Source: Ornithinimicrobium faecis (GTDB taxonomy: Bacteria; Actinomycetota; Actinomycetes; Actinomycetales; Dermatophilaceae). Taken from it: 64,000 nt of DNA. Every line of letters starts with the position of its first letter. Positions within the stretch are counted from its first letter, which is position 1. Where the stretch lies: NCBI RefSeq assembly GCF_023923225.1, contig NZ_CP099489.1, positions 2,108,001 to 2,172,000 of the forward strand, in the 5' to 3' direction. Below the pieces are notes generated by a model. The model ran no database searches. It was not told the DNA's origin and saw only the letters and a list, made by a program, of their open reading frames with translations. A program made the position numbers and the translations under genes. This document shows, one piece after another, positions 42,178 through 48,962 of the stretch.

Positions 42178-42218
42178 GTCAACCTTAGGTTGACGACGGG
42201 TTTGTGGCCGTCTAGTGT
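42178..42218 (+). promoter_or_regulatory. Cassette B promoter with palindromic operator, copy 1
   Basis: TTGACG (42190-42195) and TAGTGT (42213-42218) are 17 nt apart, and the GTG start follows after 6 nt. A perfect inverted repeat GTCAACC-TTA-GGTTGAC (42178-42194) overlaps the -35 box. This is a textbook place for autorepression by the antitoxin encoded in the cassette. Confidence 0.8.
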
Positions 42219-42224
42219 TGAAGT

Positions 42225-42461
42225 GTGCGGTTGACGGACTCAGCGTTCAGGCATGGGATCGCCGAGTCCGACATTCTGCACGCGTTGAGAAACGCGGTGC
42301 GACTCGTGGAGATTGAGCAGTATGGCGAGGAGCGGCTCGTCGTGATCGGGCCGGACAGGGCTGGCAACTGGTTGGAGTTGGTAGCCATGCCAGCCCATGA
42401 TGCAGACCGGATCATCCATGCCGACCGACTGCGACCGAAGTTCTACGAGCTCCTGAAGTGA
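42225..42461 (+). CDS. BrnT-like toxin, cassette B copy 1
   Basis: 78 residues from GTG 42225. FRHGIAESDILHALRNAV, LVVIGPDRAGNWLEL and DRIIHADRLRPKFYELL parallel the 79-residue protein at 38993. The compact RelE-like size and pairing with a downstream DNA-binding protein suggest the toxin of a toxin-antitoxin pair. Toxicity is not shown by sequence alone. Confidence 0.7.
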   Translation: MRLTDSAFRHGIAESDILHALRNAVRLVEIEQYGEERLVVIGPDRAGNWLELVAMPAHDADRIIHADRLRPKFYELLK

Positions 42462-42471
42462 GGTGATCTGC

Positions 42472-42714
42472 ATGGCAACAACGAACATGAACGATATCGA
42501 GAAGGTGCTGGACGACCTCGACCCAGTAACGGTCCAAGCTCGCGACGCCGTTCACTTCCGCCGGATTATCGCGGCGAAGGAAGGAGTGTCTCAGGCCGAG
42601 CGCGAACTGCACGACGCCGTTCGTGCGGCGCGCGAAGCCGGTGACTCCTGGTTGAGTATCGGTCTCGCGCTCGGCGTCACGAAGCAGGCCGCACAGAAGC
42701 GCTTCGGCCGCTAA
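42472..42714 (+). CDS. Helix-turn-helix partner (probable antitoxin), cassette B copy 1
   Basis: 80 residues from ATG 42472 with AGGTGA upstream; GTG 42463 is an alternative start. The C-terminus ends in a helix-turn-helix (SWLSIGLALGVTKQAAQKRF) like that of small sigma-like or Xre-like DNA-binding proteins; the first half is an acidic helix. It follows the BrnT-like gene by 10 nt and is the likely antitoxin and repressor acting on the palindrome at 42178. Confidence 0.72.
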   Translation: MATTNMNDIEKVLDDLDPVTVQARDAVHFRRIIAAKEGVSQAERELHDAVRAAREAGDSWLSIGLALGVTKQAAQKRFGR

Positions 42715-42728
42715 TCATGTGCCACCTC

Positions 42729-42743
42729 GCGGCAGATGAGTGC
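42729..42743 (+). other. Cassette site 8, right end of B1
   Basis: GCGGCA-GATGAG-TGC. The left flank GTGCCACCTC recurs at 45715-45724 joined to cassette A. Confidence 0.8.
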
Positions 42744-42745
42744 GT

Positions 42746-43168
42746 TCAGGCTAGGTCTTCGAAAGAGTCCTCTCCCGGCCGCCAGCACATCCACTCGCGG
42801 TCACGGAACCCCTGGAGAAGAGCGATTTCGGGACCGACGAGGTCCTGCCGGTCAGGGTGTACAACGACAGCCCCGTCATCGAACTCGATTCGCAGGCCGA
42901 GTCGGGTCTCTTCACGGGTCTGCCGCACAACGCCCGGAATCAGGGCTCGGAGCGCATCGGCGTAGCCGATCTGCCCGTCCACAAGCGTGCCGGAGTTGTG
43001 TTCCACACTTGGCATCACGTCACAGTTGAGGACCGGCATGTCTGCCGTTGGGCCGTCGAACCGCAATTGGACGTAGTCCATAACGAATTGCACGGAGAAG
43101 AGGCGGAAGCCGACTAGCCGGCCAAGCAGCTCGTTCGGGACGTAGGAAGGTCGCGGCTCCATGGACAT
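42746..43168 (-). CDS. Cassette protein of unknown function
   Basis: 140 residues from ATG 43168, 6 nt after GATGAT on the minus strand; the next in-frame ATG is 43162. Its stop lies 2 nt from the end of site 8. It is a soluble protein with alternating hydrophobic strands (GFRLFSVQFVMDYVQLRFD, GLRIEFDDGAVVVHPD). The pattern resembles small DUF families of beta-sandwich immunity-like proteins, but I do not recognise a particular one. Confidence 0.65.
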   Translation of the reverse strand: MSMEPRPSYVPNELLGRLVGFRLFSVQFVMDYVQLRFDGPTADMPVLNCDVMPSVEHNSGTLVDGQIGYADALRALIPGVVRQTREETRLGLRIEFDDGAVVVHPDRQDLVGPEIALLQGFRDREWMCWRPGEDSFEDLA

Positions 43169-43225
43169 TGGGCCATCATCCAGCACTCGGCGATCTGGCG
43201 TCCGCATTATCGGCGCGAGCGGATC

Positions 43226-43242
43226 GCGGCAAAACCGGACGC
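43226..43242 (+). other. Cassette site 9
   Basis: GCGGCA-AAACCGGA-CGC, 8-nt form, 57 nt upstream of the minus-strand cassette gene. Bases 43243-43463 between it and the GNAT promoter hold no convincing gene. Confidence 0.6.
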
Positions 43243-43476
43243 TTGTCACCCGAGGCGTGGGAGCACGGTTTTCGGATTCGCTATGGCTCTTCCACCGCCT
43301 GGTTGCCGTTCATCCGGAACATGTAACCGCGCGTCGTCCCACGTCGGCAGCCTGCTCGACGAGGCGCTCATGGAAGGGAGTCCGGAAAGATCTTGGCGCG
43401 GAACCGGTAACAACGCTAGTAGAGGCCCGGGCACCCAAACCTAGCCTCCGTGGTCGGTATGTCTATGCTTTCGCCC

Positions 43477-44094
43477 ATGCCTGAACCGCTCCAGACACCC
43501 GTCCTCGCCGGCGGCGTGGTGACGCTGCGCCCGCACACGATGGCGGACCTGCGACCGGTGCTGGAGCGGTGCCTGGACCCCGAGTCGGTCCGGTGGACGA
43601 CCGTGCCGACGGGGTACACCGAGGACATGGCGCGGGACTACCTCGAGCAGATCATCGAGCCGTCCGCTGAGCAGATCTCCTGGGCGATCGAGGCGGACGG
43701 GCAGTATGCGGGCACGATCGACCTGCGATCCGGCGGTGGCGAGGGGGAGCACGCCTCGGGCGACGTCGGTTACGTCACTCATCCACGATTCCGGGGGCGG
43801 GGCATCATGACCGCCGCAGTGACCCTCGCGGTCGACCACGCCTTCGACGTCCTCGGCTGGGAGTTGCTGGTCTGGCAGGCCAACATTGGCAATGTCGCCA
43901 GCTACAAGCCCATGTGGCGCAACGGCTTTCCTCGACCACTGTCTGTGCCCGCCCTGCTCAACCACCGGGGGGTGATGCGCGACGGGTGGCATTCGGTCCT
44001 GGAGCCGGGCATGCCCCGCGAGCCGCAGGGCCGGTGGGAGGATGTGAGCGCCGCCCTGCTCCGCGATGTCGAGCAGGCGCGTCGCCCAGGTTGA
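43477..44094 (+). CDS. GNAT family N-acetyltransferase (RimJ/RimL-like)
   Basis: 205 residues from ATG 43477, 7 nt after TATGCT (43464-43469). Motif A for acetyl-CoA binding is HPRFRGRGIMTAAVTLAVDH (R/Q-x2-G-x-G/A form). N-terminal VVTLRPHTMADL and WQANIGNVASYKPMWRNGF are typical of the RimJ-type group that acetylates protein N-termini or small amines. It lies alone in its cassette. The substrate is unknown. Confidence 0.87.
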   Translation: MPEPLQTPVLAGGVVTLRPHTMADLRPVLERCLDPESVRWTTVPTGYTEDMARDYLEQIIEPSAEQISWAIEADGQYAGTIDLRSGGGEGEHASGDVGYVTHPRFRGRGIMTAAVTLAVDHAFDVLGWELLVWQANIGNVASYKPMWRNGFPRPLSVPALLNHRGVMRDGWHSVLEPGMPREPQGRWEDVSAALLRDVEQARRPG

Positions 44095-44205
44095 CGATCG
44101 AGCCTCCCCGCATGGCGCTGGGGCAGGACCCTCCGAAGGCCTGGGAGGGGTGACCTCACCACAGGGCGAGCGACACCCCGATCTCCAACAATGTGCTGCC
44201 TGCAC

Positions 44206-44220
44206 GCGGCATGAGCGTGC
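44206..44220 (+). other. Cassette site 10
   Basis: GCGGCA-TGAGCG-TGC followed by GGTTCC. It separates the GNAT cassette from the lipoprotein cassette. Confidence 0.65.
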
Positions 44221-44331
44221 GGTTCCTTGGGTGCGTTCGCAGCGGTGTGCTGCCATTGCCGTGATTCCTCCCGGTTCACTGATCTGCGTCTGTCTATGCT
44301 GGCGGGACCGATTGCCTTGAGGGGGCCGTTC

Positions 44332-45045
44332 GTGGGGATCCACCGAGTAGGTAGAAAGTGGGTCTTGGTTTGCCTGGCCGTTGTTGTGGCCGGTTGCTCG
44401 GGCCCAGGTGGTGAAGGTGCCATCGCGCAGACAAGCGGCGCAGAGTCAACAAGCCCCCCACGGCCGCAGGTTCCGCAGGAGATCGACGGGCTCGTGGAGG
44501 CTGCCGACGACGGCGGGGGTGACGGGGCCTCGTCCCATGAGGACACACTGGAACAGTTCGCCGCGATGGCCGGGATCGAGGATCCGCCCGAGGTGGATCC
44601 GATCCGGGTGATCAGCCAGGCGGAGTGGTCGGATGTCATGTTCGAGTGCCTGACCGAGGTCGGGTTCCCGGTGACGGTCGGGGAGCATGGCGACGTCGGC
44701 ATGGAGTTCGCCTCCTCGGACCAGATGGCAGCCTACGACCGCGCAATGTATGTCTGCATGGCTCAGTACCCGGTGGACTCCCGGCATGCCGAGGCACTGA
44801 CCGACGACGAGCTGGAGATCTACTACGGCTGGGTGCTGGAGCATCCGGTGGCGTGCATGCGTGAACGGGGGCATCCCGTGGCCGAGCCGCCGACGCTCTC
44901 CACGTTTATCGCGAACTACCGGGCTCGTGGTGAGCTCAACTTCTTCGCCGACGGGCTACCCGTCGGACAGGAGGCAGAGATCATGAATGATGTCTTGGAA
45001 CACTGTGAGACTGAACCGCCGCTGGAGGTGTTATCCACCGACTGA
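44332..45045 (+). CDS. Lipoprotein of unknown function (cassette cargo)
   Basis: 237 residues from GTG 44332, with GAGGGGG 6 nt upstream; ATG 44296 is a less likely start because it would lengthen the signal peptide. TATGCT (44295-44300) is a candidate -10. The lipobox is VVAGC (near residue 21). The mature part is acidic, with four further Cys (FECLTE, YVCMAQ, VACMRE, HCETE), suggesting two disulfides. It would be anchored outside the cytoplasmic membrane. The family is not recognised. Confidence 0.75.
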   Translation: MGIHRVGRKWVLVCLAVVVAGCSGPGGEGAIAQTSGAESTSPPRPQVPQEIDGLVEAADDGGGDGASSHEDTLEQFAAMAGIEDPPEVDPIRVISQAEWSDVMFECLTEVGFPVTVGEHGDVGMEFASSDQMAAYDRAMYVCMAQYPVDSRHAEALTDDELEIYYGWVLEHPVACMRERGHPVAEPPTLSTFIANYRARGELNFFADGLPVGQEAEIMNDVLEHCETEPPLEVLSTD

Positions 45046-45072
45046 GGGCATCTCATCGTCACTCGGTCCAGC

Positions 45073-45115
45073 CGACAGTTGAGTCGGGTGGGTTCGAGCC
45101 CGACCTTCGACACCA
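45073..45115 (+). other. 3'-end fragment of a tRNA (possible old attachment site)
   Basis: A T-arm (GTGGG-TTCGAGC-CCGAC, 45088-45104, one mismatch) is followed by a 7-nt acceptor half CTTCGAC, a discriminator A and CCA at 45113-45115. Before it, CGAC-AGTTGA-GTCG (45073-45086) could be a long variable arm as in tRNA-Ser/Leu. The matching 5' half (GTCGAAG) is not found upstream. This is what an att site left by tRNA-targeting integration looks like. Confidence 0.65.
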
Positions 45116-45130
45116 TCCCTCACACGGTCC

Positions 45131-45147
45131 GCGGCATGTGCGGATGC
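45131..45147 (+). other. Cassette site 11, left end of B2
   Basis: GCGGCA-TGTGCGGA-TGC. The right side is identical to site 7 but the left flank (CACACGGTCC) is different. Confidence 0.8.
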
Positions 45148-45173
45148 TTCTGGTCGCATGGACCTACCTACTG

Positions 45174-45214
45174 GTCAACCTTAGGTTGACGACGGGTTTG
45201 TGGCCGTCTAGTGT
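45174..45214 (+). promoter_or_regulatory. Cassette B promoter and operator, copy 2
   Basis: Same TTGACG-N17-TAGTGT promoter and GTCAACC-TTA-GGTTGAC palindrome (45174-45190) as copy 1. A repressor from one copy should act on both. Confidence 0.8.
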
Positions 45215-45220
45215 TGAAGT

Positions 45221-45457
45221 GTGCGGTTGACGGACTCAGCGTTCAGGCATGGGATCGCCGAGTCCGACATTCTGCACGCGTTGAGAAACGCGGTGCGACT
45301 CGTGGAGATTGAGCAGTATGGCGAGGAGCGGCTCGTCGTGATCGGGCCGGACAGGGCTGGCAACTGGTTGGAGTTGGTAGCCATGCCAGCCCATGATGCA
45401 GACCGGATCATCCATGCCGACCGACTGCGACCGAAGTTCTACGAGCTCCTGAAGTGA
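45221..45457 (+). CDS. BrnT-like toxin, cassette B copy 2
   Basis: Identical in deduced sequence to the product of 42225-42461, from GTG 45221. Two unmutated copies imply recent duplication. Confidence 0.7.
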   Translation: MRLTDSAFRHGIAESDILHALRNAVRLVEIEQYGEERLVVIGPDRAGNWLELVAMPAHDADRIIHADRLRPKFYELLK

Positions 45458-45467
45458 GGTGATCTGC

Positions 45468-45710
45468 ATGGCAACAACGAACATGAACGATATCGAGAAG
45501 GTGCTGGACGACCTCGACCCAGTAACGGTCCAAGCTCGCGACGCCGTTCACTTCCGCCGGATTATCGCGGCGAAGGAAGGAGTGTCTCAGGCCGAGCGCG
45601 AACTGCACGACGCCGTTCGTGCGGCGCGCGAAGCCGGTGACTCCTGGTTGAGTATCGGTCTCGCGCTCGGCGTCACGAAGCAGGCCGCACAGAAGCGCTT
45701 CGGCCGCTAA
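45468..45710 (+). CDS. Helix-turn-helix partner, cassette B copy 2
   Basis: Identical in deduced sequence to the product of 42472-42714, with the same AGGTGA ribosome site. It is the probable antitoxin of the preceding gene. Confidence 0.72.
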   Translation: MATTNMNDIEKVLDDLDPVTVQARDAVHFRRIIAAKEGVSQAERELHDAVRAAREAGDSWLSIGLALGVTKQAAQKRFGR

Positions 45711-45724
45711 TCATGTGCCACCTC

Positions 45725-45739
45725 GCGGCATGACAGTGC
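45725..45739 (+). other. Cassette site 12, B2/A2 hybrid junction
   Basis: The left flank GTGCCACCTC comes from site 8 and the right flank TGACAGTGCG comes from site 6, joined at GCGGCA. This is the junction expected in an excised A-B circle. Confidence 0.88.
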
Positions 45740-46347
45740 GTTTCGTGCAGGTCCCATCCGAACGCCTCTAGGCTCGCAGCATGAAGCCAGCCCCTCGGCA
45801 GGTAGCCAAAACCGTGACTCAGATCCTCCGGTCAGTCTGGCCGCAGGGCCTCGATGAGGGACTCCTATGGCTGGAGGCGATGGGAATTCGGACCGACACG
45901 GCCACGGAGACACCCCGGAGACGATCCTCTCGTTCCTGGCATATGGCCTCCATGCCCACGTGGGGGACGGCGAGAGCGGGTTGGGGCACTTACCAGGACC
46001 GGTTCGCCGACGTTTTCTGGTTCCTCTGGGACGACGAAAGCTCCGAGCGCGTCCTTCACGCGGCGACCGAACTGGCTGACCATCTCGCCGACGCCCTGGG
46101 TGAACCGACAGAGACCACAGAACCGACACCACTCAGCGGAGGGACCTGGTGGTGGCAACTGGAAGGGCACAGCATCGAGATGTATGCCTACACCGACGCC
46201 CGAACGCCTGATGGCCACCCGACAGGGCCGCCCTGCGTGCAGCTGTCCGTCGACCTGCGAGAGGTGTCAGATCCTCGCGAAGCCGAAGCGCGTCGGTTGC
46301 AAGGAGCGCCGGGGTTTGGATAGTGCCGTCAAGCGCGACCTGCGGCA
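45731..46347 (+). repeat. Cassette A, copy 2 (617 bp)
   Basis: Same length and, by eye, same sequence as 41524-42140. It ends at GCGGCA 46342-46347, where the following sequence is new. Confidence 0.9.
45781..46323 (+). CDS. Cassette A protein of unknown function, copy 2
   Basis: Identical in deduced sequence to the product of 41574-42116, including the suspicious Arg/Ser-rich stretch. It has the same TAGGCT leaderless promoter, at 45769-45774. Confidence 0.6.
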   Translation: MKPAPRQVAKTVTQILRSVWPQGLDEGLLWLEAMGIRTDTATETPRRRSSRSWHMASMPTWGTARAGWGTYQDRFADVFWFLWDDESSERVLHAATELADHLADALGEPTETTEPTPLSGGTWWWQLEGHSIEMYAYTDARTPDGHPTGPPCVQLSVDLREVSDPREAEARRLQGAPGFG

Positions 46348-46358
46348 GATGCGTGTGC
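46342..46358 (+). other. Cassette site 13, right end of A2
   Basis: GCGGCA-GATGCGTG-TGC. The left flank equals that of site 7; the right flank starts the luciferase-family cassette. Confidence 0.8.
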
Positions 46359-46423
46359 CTGCTCGGCGGGCCCGTGTATGGAAACGCGTGGCGTTCTGAT
46401 CCTCGCTCGATAAGGTTCACCCC

Positions 46424-46882
46424 GTGCTGAACGAACCCCGAGCTGGCGCTCGGCCAACCACGTCCGAAGACGGCCCACACCGACAGGTCGACCAGCAGGC
46501 ACCGCCAGCCATCTGGGGGCAGCTGGTCGCCGATGTCTTCTCCCTCGAGGGCGTCGTCGAGGGGATCAGCCAGGTGTCTCCCGCATCGTCGCGGGCGGTC
46601 TACCTCAGAGACATGACGCAGGAAATTGCGCCTGAAACGTCTCTGGCGCCGGGCAAGCGACTCGAGCCGGTCCATCTTCACGGGGTACAGGACACCAGCG
46701 TGCACCTGGTACTGCCCACGGCCCGAGGCCAAGAACTGGTCCGTCTGGGCTGGGCAGAACCGCACCAGTACGCGGATTACGGCACAGAGTTCATGATCTA
46801 CGGTCCTCGAGACACCGCCGAGCTGACAGGTGTTCTGTCAGTCATCGACGAGAGCCTGAACTTCGCGCGCGCCGGCGCCTAA
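46424..46882 (+). CDS. Luciferase-family (DUF5519-like) protein, cassette cargo
   Basis: 152 residues from GTG 46424, 7 nt after TAAGGT (46411-46416). The C-terminal half with VHLVLPTARGQELVRLGWAE and YGPRDTAELTGVLSVIDES matches the small family annotated as luciferase-like/DUF5519, of unknown biochemical role. The N-terminal 30 residues are polar and disordered. It is the only gene of its cassette. Confidence 0.7.
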   Translation: MLNEPRAGARPTTSEDGPHRQVDQQAPPAIWGQLVADVFSLEGVVEGISQVSPASSRAVYLRDMTQEIAPETSLAPGKRLEPVHLHGVQDTSVHLVLPTARGQELVRLGWAEPHQYADYGTEFMIYGPRDTAELTGVLSVIDESLNFARAGA

Positions 46883-46904
46883 CAGCACTGGAAACACGCG
46901 CGTC

Positions 46905-46919
46905 GCGGCAGAAGCGTGC
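46905..46919 (+). other. Cassette site 14
   Basis: GCGGCA-GAAGCG-TGC, 23 nt after the stop of the luciferase-family gene and directly before the end of a minus-strand membrane gene. Confidence 0.7.
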
Positions 46920-46920
46920 G

Positions 46921-47172
46921 TCAGGCGGCTGCGTGATCGGGGGCCTGACGGTTCTTGCGTCGCCGTCTGAATAGGTGGAGCAGCGACTGATGGACCGCAA
47001 CTCCGACAGCGGTGTTCAAGGCAGCGAGGGCAGCTGCTCCGAGGAACTCAGTGGGTGACTCGATGATGTTGTCGAACCACAGAAACAGCGGCCAGCCCAG
47101 GGCCCCGACCACGAGGCAGGTCTTCCACCAGCGGCCTAGGACCAACCCGAACAAGAGCATCGCGGGAATCAT
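46921..47172 (-). CDS. Small membrane protein (cassette cargo)
   Basis: 83 residues from ATG 47172, with GAGGAGGGG 4 nt upstream. Two or three hydrophobic segments (near 3-13, 17-33 and 43-62) and a basic C-terminus (LFRRRRKNR) are visible. Unlike most cassette genes it has a clear ribosome site. Its family is unknown. Confidence 0.65.
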   Translation of the reverse strand: MIPAMLLFGLVLGRWWKTCLVVGALGWPLFLWFDNIIESPTEFLGAAALAALNTAVGVAVHQSLLHLFRRRRKNRQAPDHAAA

Positions 47173-47233
47173 CGGCCCCTCCTCAGATCCTCACCGTACG
47201 CCGTGAGACCCGGTCATGGCCATGCTGCCATCA

Positions 47234-47250
47234 GCGGCATTTCCGGATTC
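47234..47250 (+). other. Cassette site 15 (near-consensus), left end of integrase module 2
   Basis: GCGGCA-TTTCCGGA-TTC followed by GTTCAGG. It lies 13 nt before the hicB2 stop codon, as site 4 does for module 1. Confidence 0.6.
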
Positions 47251-47252
47251 GT

Positions 47253-47597
47253 TCAGGATGCGTCGCCAAGTTTGCGGATGACGTACTGGTTGAGGCTGAG
47301 GTGCTCTTCGGCTGCCTTGATGGCGAGCTGGCGGTGGAGTCGTTCACCGACGCGGAGGTTGAACTTGCCCGAGTAGCTGCGCGAGGACAGTGGGTCGGGG
47401 ATCGGCTCATCGTTGCGGTGCATGTCCTCGACGACGGTGTTCACGAGATCGCGAAGGCTGTGCAGTGCCTCGTCCTGAGTGGGTGCGAGCCAGGACAGGG
47501 AGGGCAGCTCGAGGCAGGTGGCGACGAACTCTTGGTCCTCAGGAGACCAGGTGACGCGGTAGGTGTAGTGGGTGACGTCGGGGATCGTGGCGCTCAC
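47253..47597 (-). CDS. hicB: HicB family antitoxin, copy 2
   Basis: 114 residues from GTG 47597, overlapping the hicA stop by GTGA. HYTYRVTWSPEDQEFVATCL and NLRVGERLHRQLAIKAAEEH parallel HicB1, with the same C-terminal ribbon-helix-helix. With intact HicA2 it forms a complete type II toxin-antitoxin pair and should bind the palindrome at 47850. Confidence 0.87.
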   Translation of the reverse strand: MSATIPDVTHYTYRVTWSPEDQEFVATCLELPSLSWLAPTQDEALHSLRDLVNTVVEDMHRNDEPIPDPLSSRSYSGKFNLRVGERLHRQLAIKAAEEHLSLNQYVIRKLGDAS

Positions 47598-47842
47598 GGG
47601 GCTTCCTCCTTCTTGTCGATCGCTGCCAGGACCTGGCGGACCTGGTAGGCCTTGGCCTTGCCGTGGTCGTTCTGGATATTCACTCGCGGGTCCCCGGGCC
47701 AGGGCGTCTTGTACACGGCGTGGGAGCCGCCGCTTGTCCTGGGCGGTCCGAAGTAGTGCTCGCACACCTTGGCCAGGTCCTCGTACCGGATGTTGGCCGG
47801 ATTGGCCCTCATCTGAGCCAGGATCTTCACAACTGACGGCAC
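47594..47842 (-). CDS. hicA: HicA family toxin, copy 2 (intact)
   Basis: 82 residues from GTG 47842, 6 nt after TACCAT on the minus strand. GGSHAVYKTPWPGD carries the catalytic His of HicA mRNA interferases, and the C-terminal AYQVRQVLAAID helix is present, unlike in copy 1. It should cleave mRNA unless bound by HicB. It lies between recombinase 2 and hicB2, so loss of the module would be selected against. Confidence 0.87.
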   Translation of the reverse strand: MPSVVKILAQMRANPANIRYEDLAKVCEHYFGPPRTSGGSHAVYKTPWPGDPRVNIQNDHGKAKAYQVRQVLAAIDKKEEAP

Positions 47843-47848
47843 AACTGG

Positions 47849-47869
47849 ATGGTACTACCCATAGTACCA
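47849..47869 (-). promoter_or_regulatory. Promoter and operator of hicAB copy 2
   Basis: TACCAT (minus strand, 47854-47849) lies 6 nt before GTG 47842. TGGTACTA-N4-TAGTACCA (47850-47869) is a perfect 8-bp inverted repeat over the -10 box. Copy 1 shares the GGTAC/GTACC core. Confidence 0.8.
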
Positions 47870-47925
47870 CTGAGCAAGGGTCGCGACCCGAAGCCGGGCT
47901 GGTCAAGGCGCGGACCGTCGTTCGT

Positions 47926-48855
47926 TTAGGTGCCGGAGGCCATGTAGGCGGCGAGGATGTAGTTGGGGTGCCGGTCGAGGTTCTTGCGTGCTCGGTCATA
48001 GCGCATGGTGGTGCGGGGATCGGCGTGGCGCGCGGCGATCTGGACGTCGCGCAGGTCCACGCCGGCGTCGAGCATGGTGGTGACGAAGGTGTGCCGAAGC
48101 ATGTGCGGGTGCATCCGCGGCAAGTTGATGCCGGCGTCGTCGGCCAGGTGGTGAAGGCGACGGGTAGCGGCGTGCCGGTCCATCCGCCCGCCCTGCCGGT
48201 TCCGCAGGATCGGCCCTTCCTCACGGTGGTCGACGGCGCGTTCGATCGCGCGCTGCACGGCTGGCGGCAGGGGTGTCAGGACGACCTTGCCGCCCTTGCC
48301 ACGGACCTTCAGCACCCGGTGGCCGTGCTCCTCGCGCAGGTCCTGGATGTTCGCGCCGCACGCCTCGAAGATGCGCAGGCCGAGCAGTCCGAGCATGGTG
48401 ACGAGAGCGAAGTCGTTGATGTTGGCGCTGGTGCGGCCGGCCTGCAGCATCGCCTCGAACTGCAGGTGGGACAGGCCCAGGGTGGGTGATTCGGGTGGAA
48501 CGTGCGGGCGGCGGACGTGGTCGGCCGGGGAGGCGGTCAGGACACCGTCGATGACGGCCGTGCGGTAGAACCCGGCCACGACGGACAGCCGCCGGGAGAT
48601 CGTGGACGGCTTGTACCGGCGGGTCTCCTGCATCCACCGCACGTACAGCTCGACGTGCACCCGATGGGCGGTCAGCGGGTCGACGTGGCGTGCGGCGCAC
48701 CAGGCCAGGAAGGCGCGCAGGTCTGACTCGGTGTGGGTGCGCGTCTGCCCGGTGTAACGGGCAAGGTGCGCCGCTATCGCCTGGCGCAGCGCGGCAACGG
48801 AGGGGTCCTCGGTCGGGACCGGAACGAGGGCGGCGGTGATCTGGAAGTTGTTCAT
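47926..48855 (-). CDS. Tyrosine recombinase, integrase module 2
   Basis: 309 residues from ATG 48855. It shares the domain layout and catalytic residues with integrase 1: Arg in GLLGLRIFEACG, HMLRHTFVTTML, and HADPRTTMRYDRA with the nucleophile Tyr. The last 60 residues are almost the same in both; the N-terminal core-binding domains differ more. A cassette site lies 51 nt upstream. Either enzyme, or both, could have moved cassettes A and B. Confidence 0.92.
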   Translation of the reverse strand: MNNFQITAALVPVPTEDPSVAALRQAIAAHLARYTGQTRTHTESDLRAFLAWCAARHVDPLTAHRVHVELYVRWMQETRRYKPSTISRRLSVVAGFYRTAVIDGVLTASPADHVRRPHVPPESPTLGLSHLQFEAMLQAGRTSANINDFALVTMLGLLGLRIFEACGANIQDLREEHGHRVLKVRGKGGKVVLTPLPPAVQRAIERAVDHREEGPILRNRQGGRMDRHAATRRLHHLADDAGINLPRMHPHMLRHTFVTTMLDAGVDLRDVQIAARHADPRTTMRYDRARKNLDRHPNYILAAYMASGT

Positions 48856-48905
48856 GAACCATCCTGACCCGCAGATGATCGATGCGAACTCGAGCCGACC
48901 GACGC

Positions 48906-48920
48906 GCGGCAGAGTCGTGC
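48906..48920 (+). other. Cassette site 16, upstream of integrase 2 (attI-like position)
   Basis: GCGGCA-GAGTCG-TGC followed by GCTTGG, 51 nt upstream of the recombinase start. Same arrangement as site 5 and integrase 1. Confidence 0.7.
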
Positions 48921-48962
48921 GCTTGGTGAACCTCCCGATGATCAAGGTGTCAGGCTGGAGTC

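Larger units (their letters stand above)
42141..42734 (+). repeat. Cassette B, copy 1 (594 bp)
   Basis: From after GCGGCA at 42135-42140 through GCGGCA at 42729-42734. It is repeated without visible change at 45137-45730. It carries a palindromic operator, a leaderless promoter, a BrnT-like gene and a helix-turn-helix gene. Confidence 0.9.
45137..45730 (+). repeat. Cassette B, copy 2 (594 bp)
   Basis: Same length and, by eye, same sequence as 42141-42734. It is followed here by cassette A instead of by the 140-residue gene. Confidence 0.9.

Noticed and set aside
43243..43463. A gene in the gap before the GNAT cassette gene
   Set aside because: Open frames here have poor codon bias, no start signals and no recognisable sequence; it may be the remains of a lost cassette gene.
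45025..45115. A complete tRNA gene
   Set aside because: Only the T-arm and 3' acceptor half with CCA are present; no matching 5' acceptor strand, D-arm or convincing anticodon arm could be found upstream.
41524..46347. Explaining the A/B duplicates as a composite transposon
   Set aside because: There are no terminal inverted repeats, target-site duplications or transposase, and the permuted order is not produced by transposition of one unit.
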